Shown here: piece after piece, positions 35,748 to 44,029 of the stretch
Numbering within the stretch: position 1 is the stretch's first letter
Layout: the number at the start of each line of letters is the position of its first letter
Source: Streptomyces fulvorobeus
GTDB lineage: Bacteria; Actinomycetota; Actinomycetes; Streptomycetales; Streptomycetaceae
Reading direction: 5' to 3'
DNA: 64,000 nt
NCBI RefSeq assembly: GCF_013167895.1
Contig: NZ_BLWC01000001.1
Coordinates: 2,604,001-2,668,000, forward strand
Made by a program: the position numbers and the translations under genes
Notes under the pieces: model-generated
Databases searched by the model: none
The model's input: only the letters and a program-made list of their open reading frames with translations
Told to the model about the DNA's origin: nothing

Positions 35748-35804
35748 AAGCGGGGAAGCCTTCCCCGCTTAGCGGGGACACCTGTTCAAACGGGGAAGGA
35801 GTCC
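35748..35804. promoter_or_regulatory. palindromic CGGGGAAG elements upstream of the tetR gene
   Basis: AAGCGGGGAAG-C-CTTCCCCGCTT (35748-35770) is a perfect 11-bp-arm palindrome. Related pieces AGCGGGGA and ACGGGGAAGGAGTCCCC follow within 35 bp. This cluster, 60-120 bp upstream of the TetR start, looks like an operator array; it could equally act as a terminator. The gap 35688-35963 contains no gene. Confidence 0.45.
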
Positions 35805-35963
35805 CCGGTATTTCACCTTCCGGTGTGACCTGGGTCACGCCCGCCCTGAAGGAGAATCCTCCGATCGGCGCAGTCAGCGCGCGGCCCGGCAACGCCCGGC
35901 ACAGGCTGATCGCCAGAGTGCAGTCAGAGCCGGCCGACTGCCGCGGACCCCGAAGGCGCCTCT

Positions 35964-37241
35964 ATGCAGCAGTCCCGCCACCGGATACGCAGACACCGCC
36001 ACCCGCTCGCGCTCGCCGGAGCCACGGCCCTGGCCATCGCGGCCGTGGCGACGGCCAGCAGCGGCCTCCCCTCCCCCACCCGCGCCTCCGCGGGACCGTC
36101 CGCCGCCGCCGAGGACTCCCCGCTCGGCACCTGCCGGATATCCGCGGCCATGGGCGTGCAGATGTCGGAGGGCATGCCCACAGCGCCTGGTTACGCGCGT
36201 TCCACCGGCCGGGTCAAGGCCCTCAACCTCATGATCGACTTCTCCGACGCGCCGGGCTCCGGCACCCCTGCGGAACGCCTCGCGGAGTTCTTCCCGAAGA
36301 CCTCCGAATGGTTCCGCACCAGCTCCTACGGGCGGCTCACCTACGTGCCGGAGGCGCCGGTGAAGGACTGGCTGCGGATGCCGCTGCCGTTCGCCGAGTA
36401 CGGCATCGAGCGGGGCTCACCCTACGAGCCCGGCTACCGCGATCTCGTCAAGGACCTCGTGGCGGCGGCCGACCCGGAGGTCGACTTCTCCGAGTACGAC
36501 CTGGTCAACGTGCTCGTCACGCCGAACGCGGGTCCCTCGGCGCTGGACACCGTGCTGTCGGTGACGTTCTCCGCCAACGAGGACGCCCCGTACGCGGACG
36601 GCGTCCCGCTCGCCAACACCTCGTTCGTCTACAGCCGCCAGGACGACGGCTCCGGCTCGTACGCCGAGACCGGCTACCGGGTCCTGCCGCACGAGAACGG
36701 CCATGTGTTCGGCCTGCCCGATCTGTACACCATGGAGGGCGGCGGCTCGGTCGGGCACTGGGACATCATGTCCGAGGACTGGGGGGCCAACAACGACTTC
36801 CTGGGCTGGCACAAGTGGAAGCTCGGCTGGCTCGACAACGAGCAGGTCCACTGCGCCTCCGGGGCCGGCACCAGCGAGCACGCCCTCGGTCCGCTGGCCA
36901 CCTCGGGCGGGACCAAGCTGGCCTTCATACCCCTGAGCTCCGAGTCCGGCTACGCCGTGGAGGTGCGGACTGCGGGCGGCAACGACGCGGCGGTCTGCCG
37001 GCCCGGCGTGCTGATCTACAAGGTCAGCTCCGACGTGGACACCGGCCAGGGGCCCGTTTCGGTCGCCGACAGCACCCAGGACAGCGGCGGCTGCACCCGG
37101 CAGCCCAACGTGCACGCCGAACTCTCCGACGCCCCCTTCCGCCCCGGCGAGACGTTCACCGACCGCGCCAACGGGATACGCGTGTCCGTGCTCTCCAGGG
37201 GCACGGACAACACCTACCGGGTGCGGATCACCCGCCCGTGA
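35964..37241 (+). CDS. secreted M6-like zinc metalloprotease
   Basis: The protein has about 425 residues with a twin-basic signal peptide (basic n-region, Ala-rich hydrophobic core about residues 15-35). The zinc motif HENGHVFGLPD (HExxH plus downstream ligand region) is at about residues 243-253. GHWDIMSEDWG is a Met-turn-like segment typical of immune-inhibitor-A/M6 proteases. A beta-rich C-terminal domain follows. It is probably an extracellular protease. ATG 35964; no strong SD is visible, and an in-frame upstream extension is unlikely given the signal peptide. Confidence 0.82.
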   Translation: MQQSRHRIRRHRHPLALAGATALAIAAVATASSGLPSPTRASAGPSAAAEDSPLGTCRISAAMGVQMSEGMPTAPGYARSTGRVKALNLMIDFSDAPGSGTPAERLAEFFPKTSEWFRTSSYGRLTYVPEAPVKDWLRMPLPFAEYGIERGSPYEPGYRDLVKDLVAAADPEVDFSEYDLVNVLVTPNAGPSALDTVLSVTFSANEDAPYADGVPLANTSFVYSRQDDGSGSYAETGYRVLPHENGHVFGLPDLYTMEGGGSVGHWDIMSEDWGANNDFLGWHKWKLGWLDNEQVHCASGAGTSEHALGPLATSGGTKLAFIPLSSESGYAVEVRTAGGNDAAVCRPGVLIYKVSSDVDTGQGPVSVADSTQDSGGCTRQPNVHAELSDAPFRPGETFTDRANGIRVSVLSRGTDNTYRVRITRP

Positions 37242-37253
37242 GACCGCTGCCGC

Positions 37254-38975
37254 TCACTCCCCCTCCAGCCGGGCCAGGACCGGGCCGCGCAGCTCCCGCT
37301 TGAGGATCTTCCCGGTCGCGCTCCTGGGCAGCGGCTCCTCGCTCACCAGGACGTGGGCGGGCACCTTGAACGCGGCGAGACTGCGCCCCACGTGCGCCCG
37401 CAGCTCCTCCACGCTTACCTCGGCGCCGGGGCTCAGCCGGACGACGGCCGCGACCTCCTCGCCCAGCAGCGGATGCGGAACGCCGAGCACCGCCGCGTCC
37501 TCGACCTCGGGATGGCCGTGCAGCACGGCCTCGACCTCGACGCAGTAGACGTTCTCGCCGCCGCGGATCACCATGTCCTTGATCCGGTCGACGACGCTCA
37601 CCAGTCCGTCGCGCACCACCGCGAGATCGCCCGTGCGGAACCAGCCGCCGGTGAACGCCTCCGCGGTGGCCGCCTCGTCCCGCCAGTAGCCGCGGACCAG
37701 TGACTGGCCCCGCAGCCACAGCTCGCCGACCTCGCCGTCCGGCACCGCCTCACCCGTGGGACCGGCGATCCGTACCTCGGTGACGGGTGAGGGGTGCCCG
37801 ACGCTGCCCGGGTGGTTCCGGTAGCCGGCGCCGAAGTTCGCCGTGACCCCGCCGCTGGTCTCGGTCAGCCCGTAGCCGTTGCGGGGCTCGATCCGCTCGC
37901 CGAACCGCGCGGTGAGCCGGGCCACCAGGTCGGGCGGCGCGGCGGCCCCGCCGGTGTTCAGCATGAGCAGGCTCTCCAGGCCGTCGCCCGCACGCTCGGC
38001 GGCGGCGAGCAGCTGGAGGGCGGTGGCCGGCACGCCCGCGTAGTGCGTCACCCCGTGGCGGCCGATCAGCCGCAGCGCCTCGTCGGCGTCCCACTTGCGC
38101 ATGAGGACGAGGGTGCCGCCCGCGGCCATGGCCGCGTAGAAGCTGGTGAAGGCGGCGACGTGGAAGAACGGGAAGGTCATCAGCTGGACCGGCGCGGGGC
38201 CCTGGCCCGGGAAGAGGCCCCGGCCCAGCGCGGAGACCGCGGCGTGGAAGCGCGGGTTGACGGTGGCGCCGACCTGGGCGAGGTGGGTGGCCACGGCGCC
38301 CTTGGGCCGCCCGGTGGTGCCGGAGGTGTAGATGATCGTGGCGTCGTCCTCGGGCCGGATCTCCACCTCGGGCGGTGCGGCCAGCGGGTCCGGGGCGGGC
38401 AGGTCCTCGTACCGCTCGATCCCCTCGTACCGCTCGATCCCCTCGGGGCCGGCGGCGTGGAAGACGACGGCCCGCACCCCTGTGCGTTCCCGCCAGGCGG
38501 CCACCTTGGGCAGCCGCTCCCCGTCGACGAGCAGCACGCGCGGGGCGCAGTCGTCGAGGGCGTACGTGAACTCCTCCTCCGTCCACCAGGAGTTCAGGGG
38601 CACGGCGACGAGACCGGCCAGCTGCGCCGCCCAGAAGGCGACCTGCCACTCCGGGTGGTTGCGCATCGCGACGACCGCCCGGTCACCCGGGCGCAGTCCG
38701 TAGCTGCCGGTGAGGTGGCGGGCCAGGGAGGAGGCGGCGGCGAAGAACTCCGCGTACGAGTAGCGGCGCTCCCCGGCGATCAGGAACGGCCGGTCGCCGA
38801 GGGCCCAGGTGGTCTCCACGAACTCCCGCAGCGTGCGGGGCCCGCCCTCGTACACGAGCGTGCCCTGCTCGCCGCGCACGACGGCGAACGGTGCTCCCGG
38901 GGCGGTCAGGCCCGCCTCGATACGGGCGAGGGCGTCCGGGTCCTGAGCGGTTGCGGGTGGTTCCGGGTGCGGCAC
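37254..38975 (-). CDS. AMP-dependent acyl-CoA synthetase/ligase
   Basis: This 573-residue ANL-superfamily enzyme has the P-loop YTSGTTGRPKGA (A3), GYGLTETSGG (A5), WFRTGDLAVV (A7), VDRIKDMVIRGGENV (A8 hinge) and the C-terminal catalytic Lys in PRSATGKILKRE. It activates a carboxylate as acyl-AMP and transfers it to CoA; a medium/long-chain or aromatic acid is likely. An 18-bp tandem duplication (38406-38441) adds an in-frame GIERYE repeat in the N-terminal domain. It converges on the metalloprotease gene, stops 12 bp apart. Confidence 0.9.
   Translation of the reverse strand: MPHPEPPATAQDPDALARIEAGLTAPGAPFAVVRGEQGTLVYEGGPRTLREFVETTWALGDRPFLIAGERRYSYAEFFAAASSLARHLTGSYGLRPGDRAVVAMRNHPEWQVAFWAAQLAGLVAVPLNSWWTEEEFTYALDDCAPRVLLVDGERLPKVAAWRERTGVRAVVFHAAGPEGIERYEGIERYEDLPAPDPLAAPPEVEIRPEDDATIIYTSGTTGRPKGAVATHLAQVGATVNPRFHAAVSALGRGLFPGQGPAPVQLMTFPFFHVAAFTSFYAAMAAGGTLVLMRKWDADEALRLIGRHGVTHYAGVPATALQLLAAAERAGDGLESLLMLNTGGAAAPPDLVARLTARFGERIEPRNGYGLTETSGGVTANFGAGYRNHPGSVGHPSPVTEVRIAGPTGEAVPDGEVGELWLRGQSLVRGYWRDEAATAEAFTGGWFRTGDLAVVRDGLVSVVDRIKDMVIRGGENVYCVEVEAVLHGHPEVEDAAVLGVPHPLLGEEVAAVVRLSPGAEVSVEELRAHVGRSLAAFKVPAHVLVSEEPLPRSATGKILKRELRGPVLARLEGE
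38406..38441. repeat. 18-bp tandem duplication inside acyl-CoA synthetase gene
   Basis: CTCGTACCGCTCGATCCC occurs twice back to back (38406-38423, 38424-38441), identical. It preserves the frame and duplicates six residues in a surface-loop region. It looks like a recent slippage event. Confidence 0.9.
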
Positions 38976-39011
38976 GAGCGACCTTCCTAAGCGCTTGCTC
39001 AGCGGCCGACG

Positions 39012-40184
39012 CTATGCCCGCGCCCGCGAGCCGTCAAGGTGCCGCGCACCGGCCAGGGGCGAGGCGAAGTGCCTGGCCAGTCTGCACTGGAACTCCAGCT
39101 CGGCCGCCAGATCGCCTGGTTCCGCCGAGAGCGGGGTCTCCACGGGCTCCGGCGGCAGGTCGTCCCGGTCCTTCGCCTCGATCGCCGCCCTGATCCGGGC
39201 CGCCTCGACGGCCGCGGCCAGCTCCTCACCGGTCAGGCCGGCGTCCGCGCCGAGGCGCCGTAAGCCGTCGGAGAGCGCCGGGTCCATCCAGGGCCGCAGC
39301 GCCCACTGGGCGTCACGGATCTCGATCATCAGCCGGTACAGCCGCGCGTCCAGACCGGCGCGGCGCTTCATGGGGATGACCAGCTCGGGCGCCCGCTCCG
39401 TCACCGCCCGGTGCAGCGGCCGCAGGTCGCGGAAGGCGCGCCGGTGTCCGGCCCACTGCCGTACGGCGGTGACCCGCTTGCCGATGTCCGGCAGCGCCCA
39501 GCCCACGGCCTGCATGACCCCGACCAGCAGCAGGGAGAGCTGGGCCATCGGCTCCCAGCGTCCCGCCGGGACGCCCACGCGCTCCGCGAAGATACCCAGG
39601 GCGCGGCAGCAGACGTAGACGAGGCTGAGGGGCAGGGTCAGGGCGATGAGCCCCAGCCCCCTGCGCAGCCAGACCGAGGGGGGAATGTGCGCATGACGTC
39701 GGCAGGTGATGCCGACGCTGATCTGCCCCACCGTGAAGGCGATGAGGTAGAAAGCCAGGTAGACCGGGTTCTGCGCCGCGGCCTGCGCGCTGAAGTCGGT
39801 GGGCCCCACCTGCCGCATCGGCACGGCGAAGAACAGCGCCGCCATGGCGGTCAGCGTCACCCCGAGACCGATGATCGGGAGCCGGGCCTTCCGGTAGGCG
39901 GTGACCCGCTCGTGGGAGAGCCTGAGCAGGACGAGCTGCTGGCACACCGTCACCAGGATGACGCAGGTCTGGGTGACGAGCCCGGAGAAGTTCTCCGTGC
40001 CGAGGGCGCGGCTCGTCTCGGCCCACACGGCGGGGACCGAGAGGAGACCGACCACCGAGAGCAGGAAGTAGCTCTCCGCCAGAGCCAGCCGGACCGCGGA
40101 GTAGCCGGCCCGCAGGACCCGGAGCTTCTCGACGAAGGCGATGAGGGCGAGCGCGGCGCAGACCAGGCCCGCACTGGCGCTCAT
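39012..40184 (-). CDS. seven-helix membrane protein (MAB_1171c/DUF6545-like)
   Basis: This protein of about 390 residues has roughly seven membrane helices in the first 250 residues (the first is SAGLVCAALALIAFVEKLRV) and a soluble helical C-terminal domain. This architecture matches the actinobacterial MAB_1171c family of putative transporters, which commonly follows an ImmA-like peptidase and an XRE regulator. The ATG at 40184 overlaps the peptidase TGA (ATGA). Function is not established. Confidence 0.75.
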   Translation of the reverse strand: MSASAGLVCAALALIAFVEKLRVLRAGYSAVRLALAESYFLLSVVGLLSVPAVWAETSRALGTENFSGLVTQTCVILVTVCQQLVLLRLSHERVTAYRKARLPIIGLGVTLTAMAALFFAVPMRQVGPTDFSAQAAAQNPVYLAFYLIAFTVGQISVGITCRRHAHIPPSVWLRRGLGLIALTLPLSLVYVCCRALGIFAERVGVPAGRWEPMAQLSLLLVGVMQAVGWALPDIGKRVTAVRQWAGHRRAFRDLRPLHRAVTERAPELVIPMKRRAGLDARLYRLMIEIRDAQWALRPWMDPALSDGLRRLGADAGLTGEELAAAVEAARIRAAIEAKDRDDLPPEPVETPLSAEPGDLAAELEFQCRLARHFASPLAGARHLDGSRARA

Positions 40185-40753
40185 CCCCTGCCCGGCGCGG
40201 CCGGGGGCTCCAGTTCCGCCAGGCGCGCGGCGAGTCTGCGGGCCTCCGGGGCGACCGGCCACTCCGGTCCCGCGGTCCAGGCGCCGATCCGCTGGCCGAT
40301 GAGCGAACCGACCAGCTCCGCCTCGATCTCCACATCGGACTGCCCGTGCTCCCGGCCCAGCACCCGTCGTACCAGGTCGGGGCTGAGCGAGGGGAGCAGC
40401 ATCCCCGCGTCCTCCGCCGCGAGCGTGGGGGACGCGGCGTGGTCGCAGACGATGTGACCGATCTCGTGCAGGATGACCTGGCGCTGGTGAACGGGGGCGA
40501 GCCGCTCCTCGAAGAGGACGTACTCCCGGCTGGACGTGGAGATCCACAGGCCGTGCGGGCTTCCCAGGGGAAGCGTCAGGGAGACCAGCTGCACCGGGCG
40601 GCCGCGCAGGCGTCCGACGTGCCGGCAGAGCTGTTCGATCGTCAGGGTCGCGTCGACGGGGAGACCCAGGGCCCGCACCTTCCGCTCACAGCGGTCGTCG
40701 CGGCTGCCTCTCCTCCGTCGTCCGAACGGAACCGGCCATCGCACGCCGATCAC
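40181..40753 (-). CDS. ImmA/IrrE-family metallopeptidase
   Basis: This 190-residue protein contains the zinc motif HEIGHIVCDH (about residues 95-104). It also has EYVLFEERLAP and a C-terminal helical part. ImmA/IrrE peptidases cleave cognate XRE-type repressors. The coupled downstream membrane gene and the XRE gene 340 bp upstream form a recurrent actinobacterial trio. The 343-bp gap between this gene and the XRE gene (40754-41096) shows no gene and no clear regulatory element. Confidence 0.82.
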   Translation of the reverse strand: MIGVRWPVPFGRRRRGSRDDRCERKVRALGLPVDATLTIEQLCRHVGRLRGRPVQLVSLTLPLGSPHGLWISTSSREYVLFEERLAPVHQRQVILHEIGHIVCDHAASPTLAAEDAGMLLPSLSPDLVRRVLGREHGQSDVEIEAELVGSLIGQRIGAWTAGPEWPVAPEARRLAARLAELEPPAAPGRG

Positions 40754-41096
40754 CTCGGCCCGTCCGTGCCGTCAACGCGTGACCTCGTGATGCCACCGCA
40801 AGCCGGTACCGGAATCCGGGATCGCCGGATCTCTCTCGTACACGCATGCCGAAGTTCCACGTGCCCTCCAGCCCCCCTGGGTCGATCAATGCCGACGCGG
40901 AACGCTTCAAGGTGGCGGGATCCACCCACGCTCCACAAAGATCCAAACACGTGTGCCCATGGGCGGTCTAGGGTCACTTCCGGCCACGCCGATGCGGCCC
41001 TCCGCGCGGGCCTCACCGGGCCCGGCCGGGGATTCCTCTTTCCGCTGCTCGGGGGGAAGTTGACCAGTTCTGCTTCGTCTGCGGTAAACCTCGGAG

Positions 41097-41534
41097 CTAT
41101 ACGTCGTTCGAAAACTGTTCTTCCGACAGTCCTTCCAGCTCGCGCACCCGTTCGATGACCTCAGCGATCGACTTGAGGCTTTTGACCGACAGACCGGCCG
41201 TCCTGAGGGCGACCTTCTGCACGTGCGCGTCGCGCAGGGCCGTCAGCAGCTGGAGGTCGGTGTCGACCGCCCGGGCCACCTGGTCGTCGAAGAAGTAGGC
41301 CGGCGGCACTCCGAAGAACTTCGCCAGCCCTTCGAGATGGCGCAGCGTGGGATTGTCGCGCTGCCCCTTGCGCAGGAGCCAGATGTAGCTGCCCGAGATG
41401 GGCGTGCCATCGGCGGTGATGGCGCGTGCCACCTCCTCGGAGCTGTACGGGAGCCGGCCGGCGGGAACCACGTTGGTGAACAGGTGGTCCAGCTTCCTGG
41501 CCAGCGCGCTCTCCGGTCCGTCTGTGCTGTTCAA
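41097..41534 (-). CDS. XRE-family transcriptional regulator
   Basis: This 145-residue protein has a helix-turn-helix around residues 30-75 (YSSEEVARAITADGTPISGSYIWLLRKGQRDNPTLRHLEGLAKFFGVPPAYFF) and a short C-terminal dimerisation region. The proteins of this set usually act with the adjacent ImmA-like peptidase. It is transcribed divergently from ccaR with a 199-bp shared region holding two copies of ACTCATGTTG, so it may control both itself and the cluster activator; that is inference. Confidence 0.82.
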   Translation of the reverse strand: MNSTDGPESALARKLDHLFTNVVPAGRLPYSSEEVARAITADGTPISGSYIWLLRKGQRDNPTLRHLEGLAKFFGVPPAYFFDDQVARAVDTDLQLLTALRDAHVQKVALRTAGLSVKSLKSIAEVIERVRELEGLSEEQFSNDV

Positions 41535-41571
41535 AGTTGCACCGCCTTTCGTGCGGATGACCGTACCCCCG

Positions 41572-41666
41572 ACTCATGTTGACGTCGACGCCGGGGGGCA
41601 TCGACCCTCGTTGACGACCTCAATCCACGCGGGTAGCATCGCCGCCGATCGTCAACTCATGTTGGA
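41572..41666. promoter_or_regulatory. direct and inverted repeats in the XRE/ccaR divergent promoter
   Basis: ACTCATGTTG occurs at 41572-41581 and 41655-41664, 83 bp apart (about eight helical turns, same face). The second copy lies in an imperfect palindrome GTCAAC-TCAT-GTTGgAC (41651-41666). TTGA-CGACC-TCAA is at about 41610-41622. These are candidate operators for the XRE protein. Confidence 0.5.
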
Positions 41667-41733
41667 CAGGAGCCCATTCACTTCTACGCCAGTCGATTCA
41701 CAGTGGAACGATCCTCGCGAAGGGGGAAGCTTC

Positions 41734-42573
41734 ATGAGTGCCGTGCAGCGATTGACGGTCCGGCTCCTCGGTCCTGTGACCTTGCTGAACGCAAGCGTAC
41801 CCATCCTGATCCAGGGGCAGAGGCAGCTCAGATTCCTGACGTCGCTCGCCCTGCGGCCCGGACAGTTCGTCACCAAGGAAGCGATCATCCAGGACTCCTG
41901 GGACAGCGAGCCGCCGCGCACGGTGTCGGGGCAGCTCCAGACGTCGGCATGGAAGATACGGGCGGCCCTGCGGGAAGCGGGCCTCCCCAAGGACGTGCTC
42001 ACCTCCAACAACCTGGGCTACCAGCTGCACGTACCGGTGGAGCGCATCGATCTGTTCCAGTTCCGGGAAGCGCTCCGGGACGTCCGCGCCCTGTGCGCAC
42101 GCGGCGAGTACGAGGCGGCCGTCGTCAAGCTCGACGCGGGCCTCTCGCTGTGGAAGGGCACCGCCCTCGCCGACGTCGCCTCGGGCCGGCTCCGCCTCCA
42201 GGCCGAAGGGCTCGACCGGGAACACGCCGCCGCGGTGGAACTGCGTGCCCAGATCGACATCGAGATGGGGCGGTACGAGGAGGCGATCGGCCAGCTGACG
42301 GAACTCCTCGACCAGGACCCCCTGCGCGAGGACCTCTACGTCTGGCTGATGAAGGCGTACTACGGTGCCGGCCGCCCCGCCGACGCCATCCAGGTCTTCC
42401 ACCGGGCCAAGGAGATGCTGCGCGAGCAGATCGGCATCAGTCCGGGCGTCAGGCTCAAGGACGCCCTCCAGGCCGTGCTGCACCAGGCCGAGTTCGTCCC
42501 CGCGAACACCTCCGCCTTCGCCAGGACGTCGAAGGCCGCCTCGCTGCCCATGCGTTCGGCCCTGTCCGCGTAG
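41734..42573 (+). CDS. ccaR: SARP-family activator CcaR
   Basis: This 279-residue pathway activator has an OmpR-like winged helix at the N-terminus (VRLLGPVTLL, GQRQLRFLTSLALRPGQ, KEAIIQDSWD, PPRTVSGQLQTSAWKIR) and a bacterial transcriptional activation domain (EYEAAVVKLDAGLSLWKGTALADV through LYVWLMKAYYGAGRPADAIQVFHRAKEMLREQIGISPG). The match to S. clavuligerus CcaR is clear over its length, with a tail about 20 residues longer. ATG 41734 has AGGGGGA eight bases upstream. The gene contains no TTA codon, unlike S. clavuligerus ccaR. It should activate ceaS2 and claR, whose shared promoter carries a SARP-type heptamer array. Confidence 0.88.
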   Translation: MSAVQRLTVRLLGPVTLLNASVPILIQGQRQLRFLTSLALRPGQFVTKEAIIQDSWDSEPPRTVSGQLQTSAWKIRAALREAGLPKDVLTSNNLGYQLHVPVERIDLFQFREALRDVRALCARGEYEAAVVKLDAGLSLWKGTALADVASGRLRLQAEGLDREHAAAVELRAQIDIEMGRYEEAIGQLTELLDQDPLREDLYVWLMKAYYGAGRPADAIQVFHRAKEMLREQIGISPGVRLKDALQAVLHQAEFVPANTSAFARTSKAASLPMRSALSA

Positions 42574-42596
42574 AAGAGCCCTGTCCGCATAGAAGA
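42559..42596. repeat. 19-bp tandem repeat across the ccaR stop codon
   Basis: GCCCTGTCCGCGTAGAAGA (42559-42577) is followed directly by a copy with one change, G to A (42578-42596). The first copy supplies the ccaR stop TAG; the second repeats a TAG in the same relative place in the ccaR-oat2 gap. Confidence 0.85.
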
Positions 42597-42697
42597 TGGG
42601 ACACGGGCCCGGCCGAGCGGTGGCACCGCGGCAGCGGGCGACCGCCGGGCCGGCCACGCGCGTACGCCGACCCATGAAGAGAAAAGGGACAACAGCA

Positions 42698-43858
42698 GTG
42701 ACCACACCCCAGGGCTTTCTGGTCCACACCGCTCCGGCGGGACTCGCCGACGACGGCCGCGACGACTTCACCGTGCTGCTCTCCACCGTGCCGAGCGTCT
42801 GTGCGGCCGTGTTCACGCAGTCGCGGTTCGCCGGGCCCAGCGTGGTCCTCTGCCGGGAGGAGACCCGGCTCGCGGCGGCCCGCGGCGTGGTCGTCGTGGC
42901 CCGCAACGCCAACGTGGCCACCGGCCCCGAAGGGGACCGCAACGCCCGGGAGGTCCGGCGCAGGACGGCCGAGATCGCCGGGCTGCCCGAGGACGAACTG
43001 CTCATCGCCTCCACGGGCGTGATCGGCAAGCAGTACCCGATGGTCGACATCCGCACCCACCTCGACTCGCTGAGCTGGCCGCCGCAGGACCGCGGGCTGG
43101 AGGGGGCGGCCGAGGCCATCATGACGACCGACACCCACTCCAAGATCGCCACGGCGCGCTGCGGTGACGCGACGGTCACCGGGATCGCCAAGGGCGTGGG
43201 GATGCTGGAGCCGGACATGGCGACGCTGCTCACGTTCTTCGCCACCGACGCCGAGCTCCCGCAGCCCGAGCTCGACCGGATCTTCCGCCGGGTCATGGAC
43301 GTCACCTTCAACGCGGTGTCCATCGACACGGACACCTCCACCAGCGACACGGCCGCCGTGTTCGCGAACGGCCTCGCGGGCCCCGTGGACGCGGCCGAGT
43401 TCGAGAGGGCGCTCCACGAGGTGGCCCTGACCCTGGTCCGCATGATCGCCAAGGACGGCGAGGGCGCGGGCAAGCTCATCGAGATCCGGGTCACCGGCGC
43501 ACGGGACACCGCGCAGGCCAAGCGGGTGGGCAAGACGGTGGTCAACTCGCCCCTCGTCAAGACGGCCGTGCACGGCAGCGACCCCAACTGGGGCCGGGTC
43601 GCCATGGCGATCGGCAAGTGCCAGGACGACACCGACATCGTCCCCGAGAAGGTCTCCATCGGCTTCGGCGGCACCGACGTGTACCCGGCGGGCAGCGCGG
43701 AGGACGACAGCCTGGTGCGCAAGCAGATCGCGGACCACCTGCGGGGCGACGAGGTGCTGATCAGCATCGGGCTCGGCATCGGGGAGGGCGAGTTCACCGT
43801 CTACGGCTGCGACCTCACCCCCGGTTACGTGCGCCTCAACTCCGAGTACACCACCTGA
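42698..43858 (+). CDS. oat2: ornithine acetyltransferase (ArgJ/Oat2 type)
   Basis: This 386-residue Ntn-type acetyltransferase is colinear with clavulanate Oat2 (Orf6). The autoprocessing site is the KGVGMLEPDMATLLTFF region, where Thr of MATLL becomes the nucleophile of the beta chain. SRFAGPSVVLCRE, NANVATG, LIASTGVIGKQYPM, MTTDTHSK and the C-terminal GCDLTPGYVRLNSEYTT are family features. It moves acetyl between N-acetylornithine and glutamate and can raise arginine supply for clavulanate. GTG 42698 has AAAAGGGA upstream; ATG 42674 is an alternative. In S. clavuligerus oat2 follows cas2; here it sits beside ccaR. Confidence 0.88.
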   Translation: MTTPQGFLVHTAPAGLADDGRDDFTVLLSTVPSVCAAVFTQSRFAGPSVVLCREETRLAAARGVVVVARNANVATGPEGDRNAREVRRRTAEIAGLPEDELLIASTGVIGKQYPMVDIRTHLDSLSWPPQDRGLEGAAEAIMTTDTHSKIATARCGDATVTGIAKGVGMLEPDMATLLTFFATDAELPQPELDRIFRRVMDVTFNAVSIDTDTSTSDTAAVFANGLAGPVDAAEFERALHEVALTLVRMIAKDGEGAGKLIEIRVTGARDTAQAKRVGKTVVNSPLVKTAVHGSDPNWGRVAMAIGKCQDDTDIVPEKVSIGFGGTDVYPAGSAEDDSLVRKQIADHLRGDEVLISIGLGIGEGEFTVYGCDLTPGYVRLNSEYTT

Positions 43859-43975
43859 CCGGCACGTCCGCCCGGTCCTCCGCGCCCCGTCGCCCCCTCC
43901 GGGCCGCGGGGCGCCGTGGTGTCGTCGTGGTGGCGGACACGGCGCCACGCCATGGCCGGAAACCACCTGACGCAC

Positions 43976-43993
43976 CTGTACCCTCTGTACCCT
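43976..43993. repeat. 9-bp tandem repeat upstream of MBL gene
   Basis: CTGTACCCT occurs twice in tandem (43976-43984, 43985-43993), 37-54 bp upstream of the MBL-fold gene start. It is a possible activator site, but the 9-bp period is not that of SARP boxes. Confidence 0.35.
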
Positions 43994-44029
43994 CCTGATC
44001 ACATCTGGTGACAAACGGAGGTTCTGCCC

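Noticed and set aside
42559..42596. SARP (CcaR) box before oat2
   Set aside because: The repeat period is 19 bp, not 11 or 22, and there is no -10 eight bases downstream.
41703..42677. 324-codon frame overlapping ccaR
   Set aside because: Arg/Pro-rich shadow translation; the SARP frame has the RBS and a clear family match.
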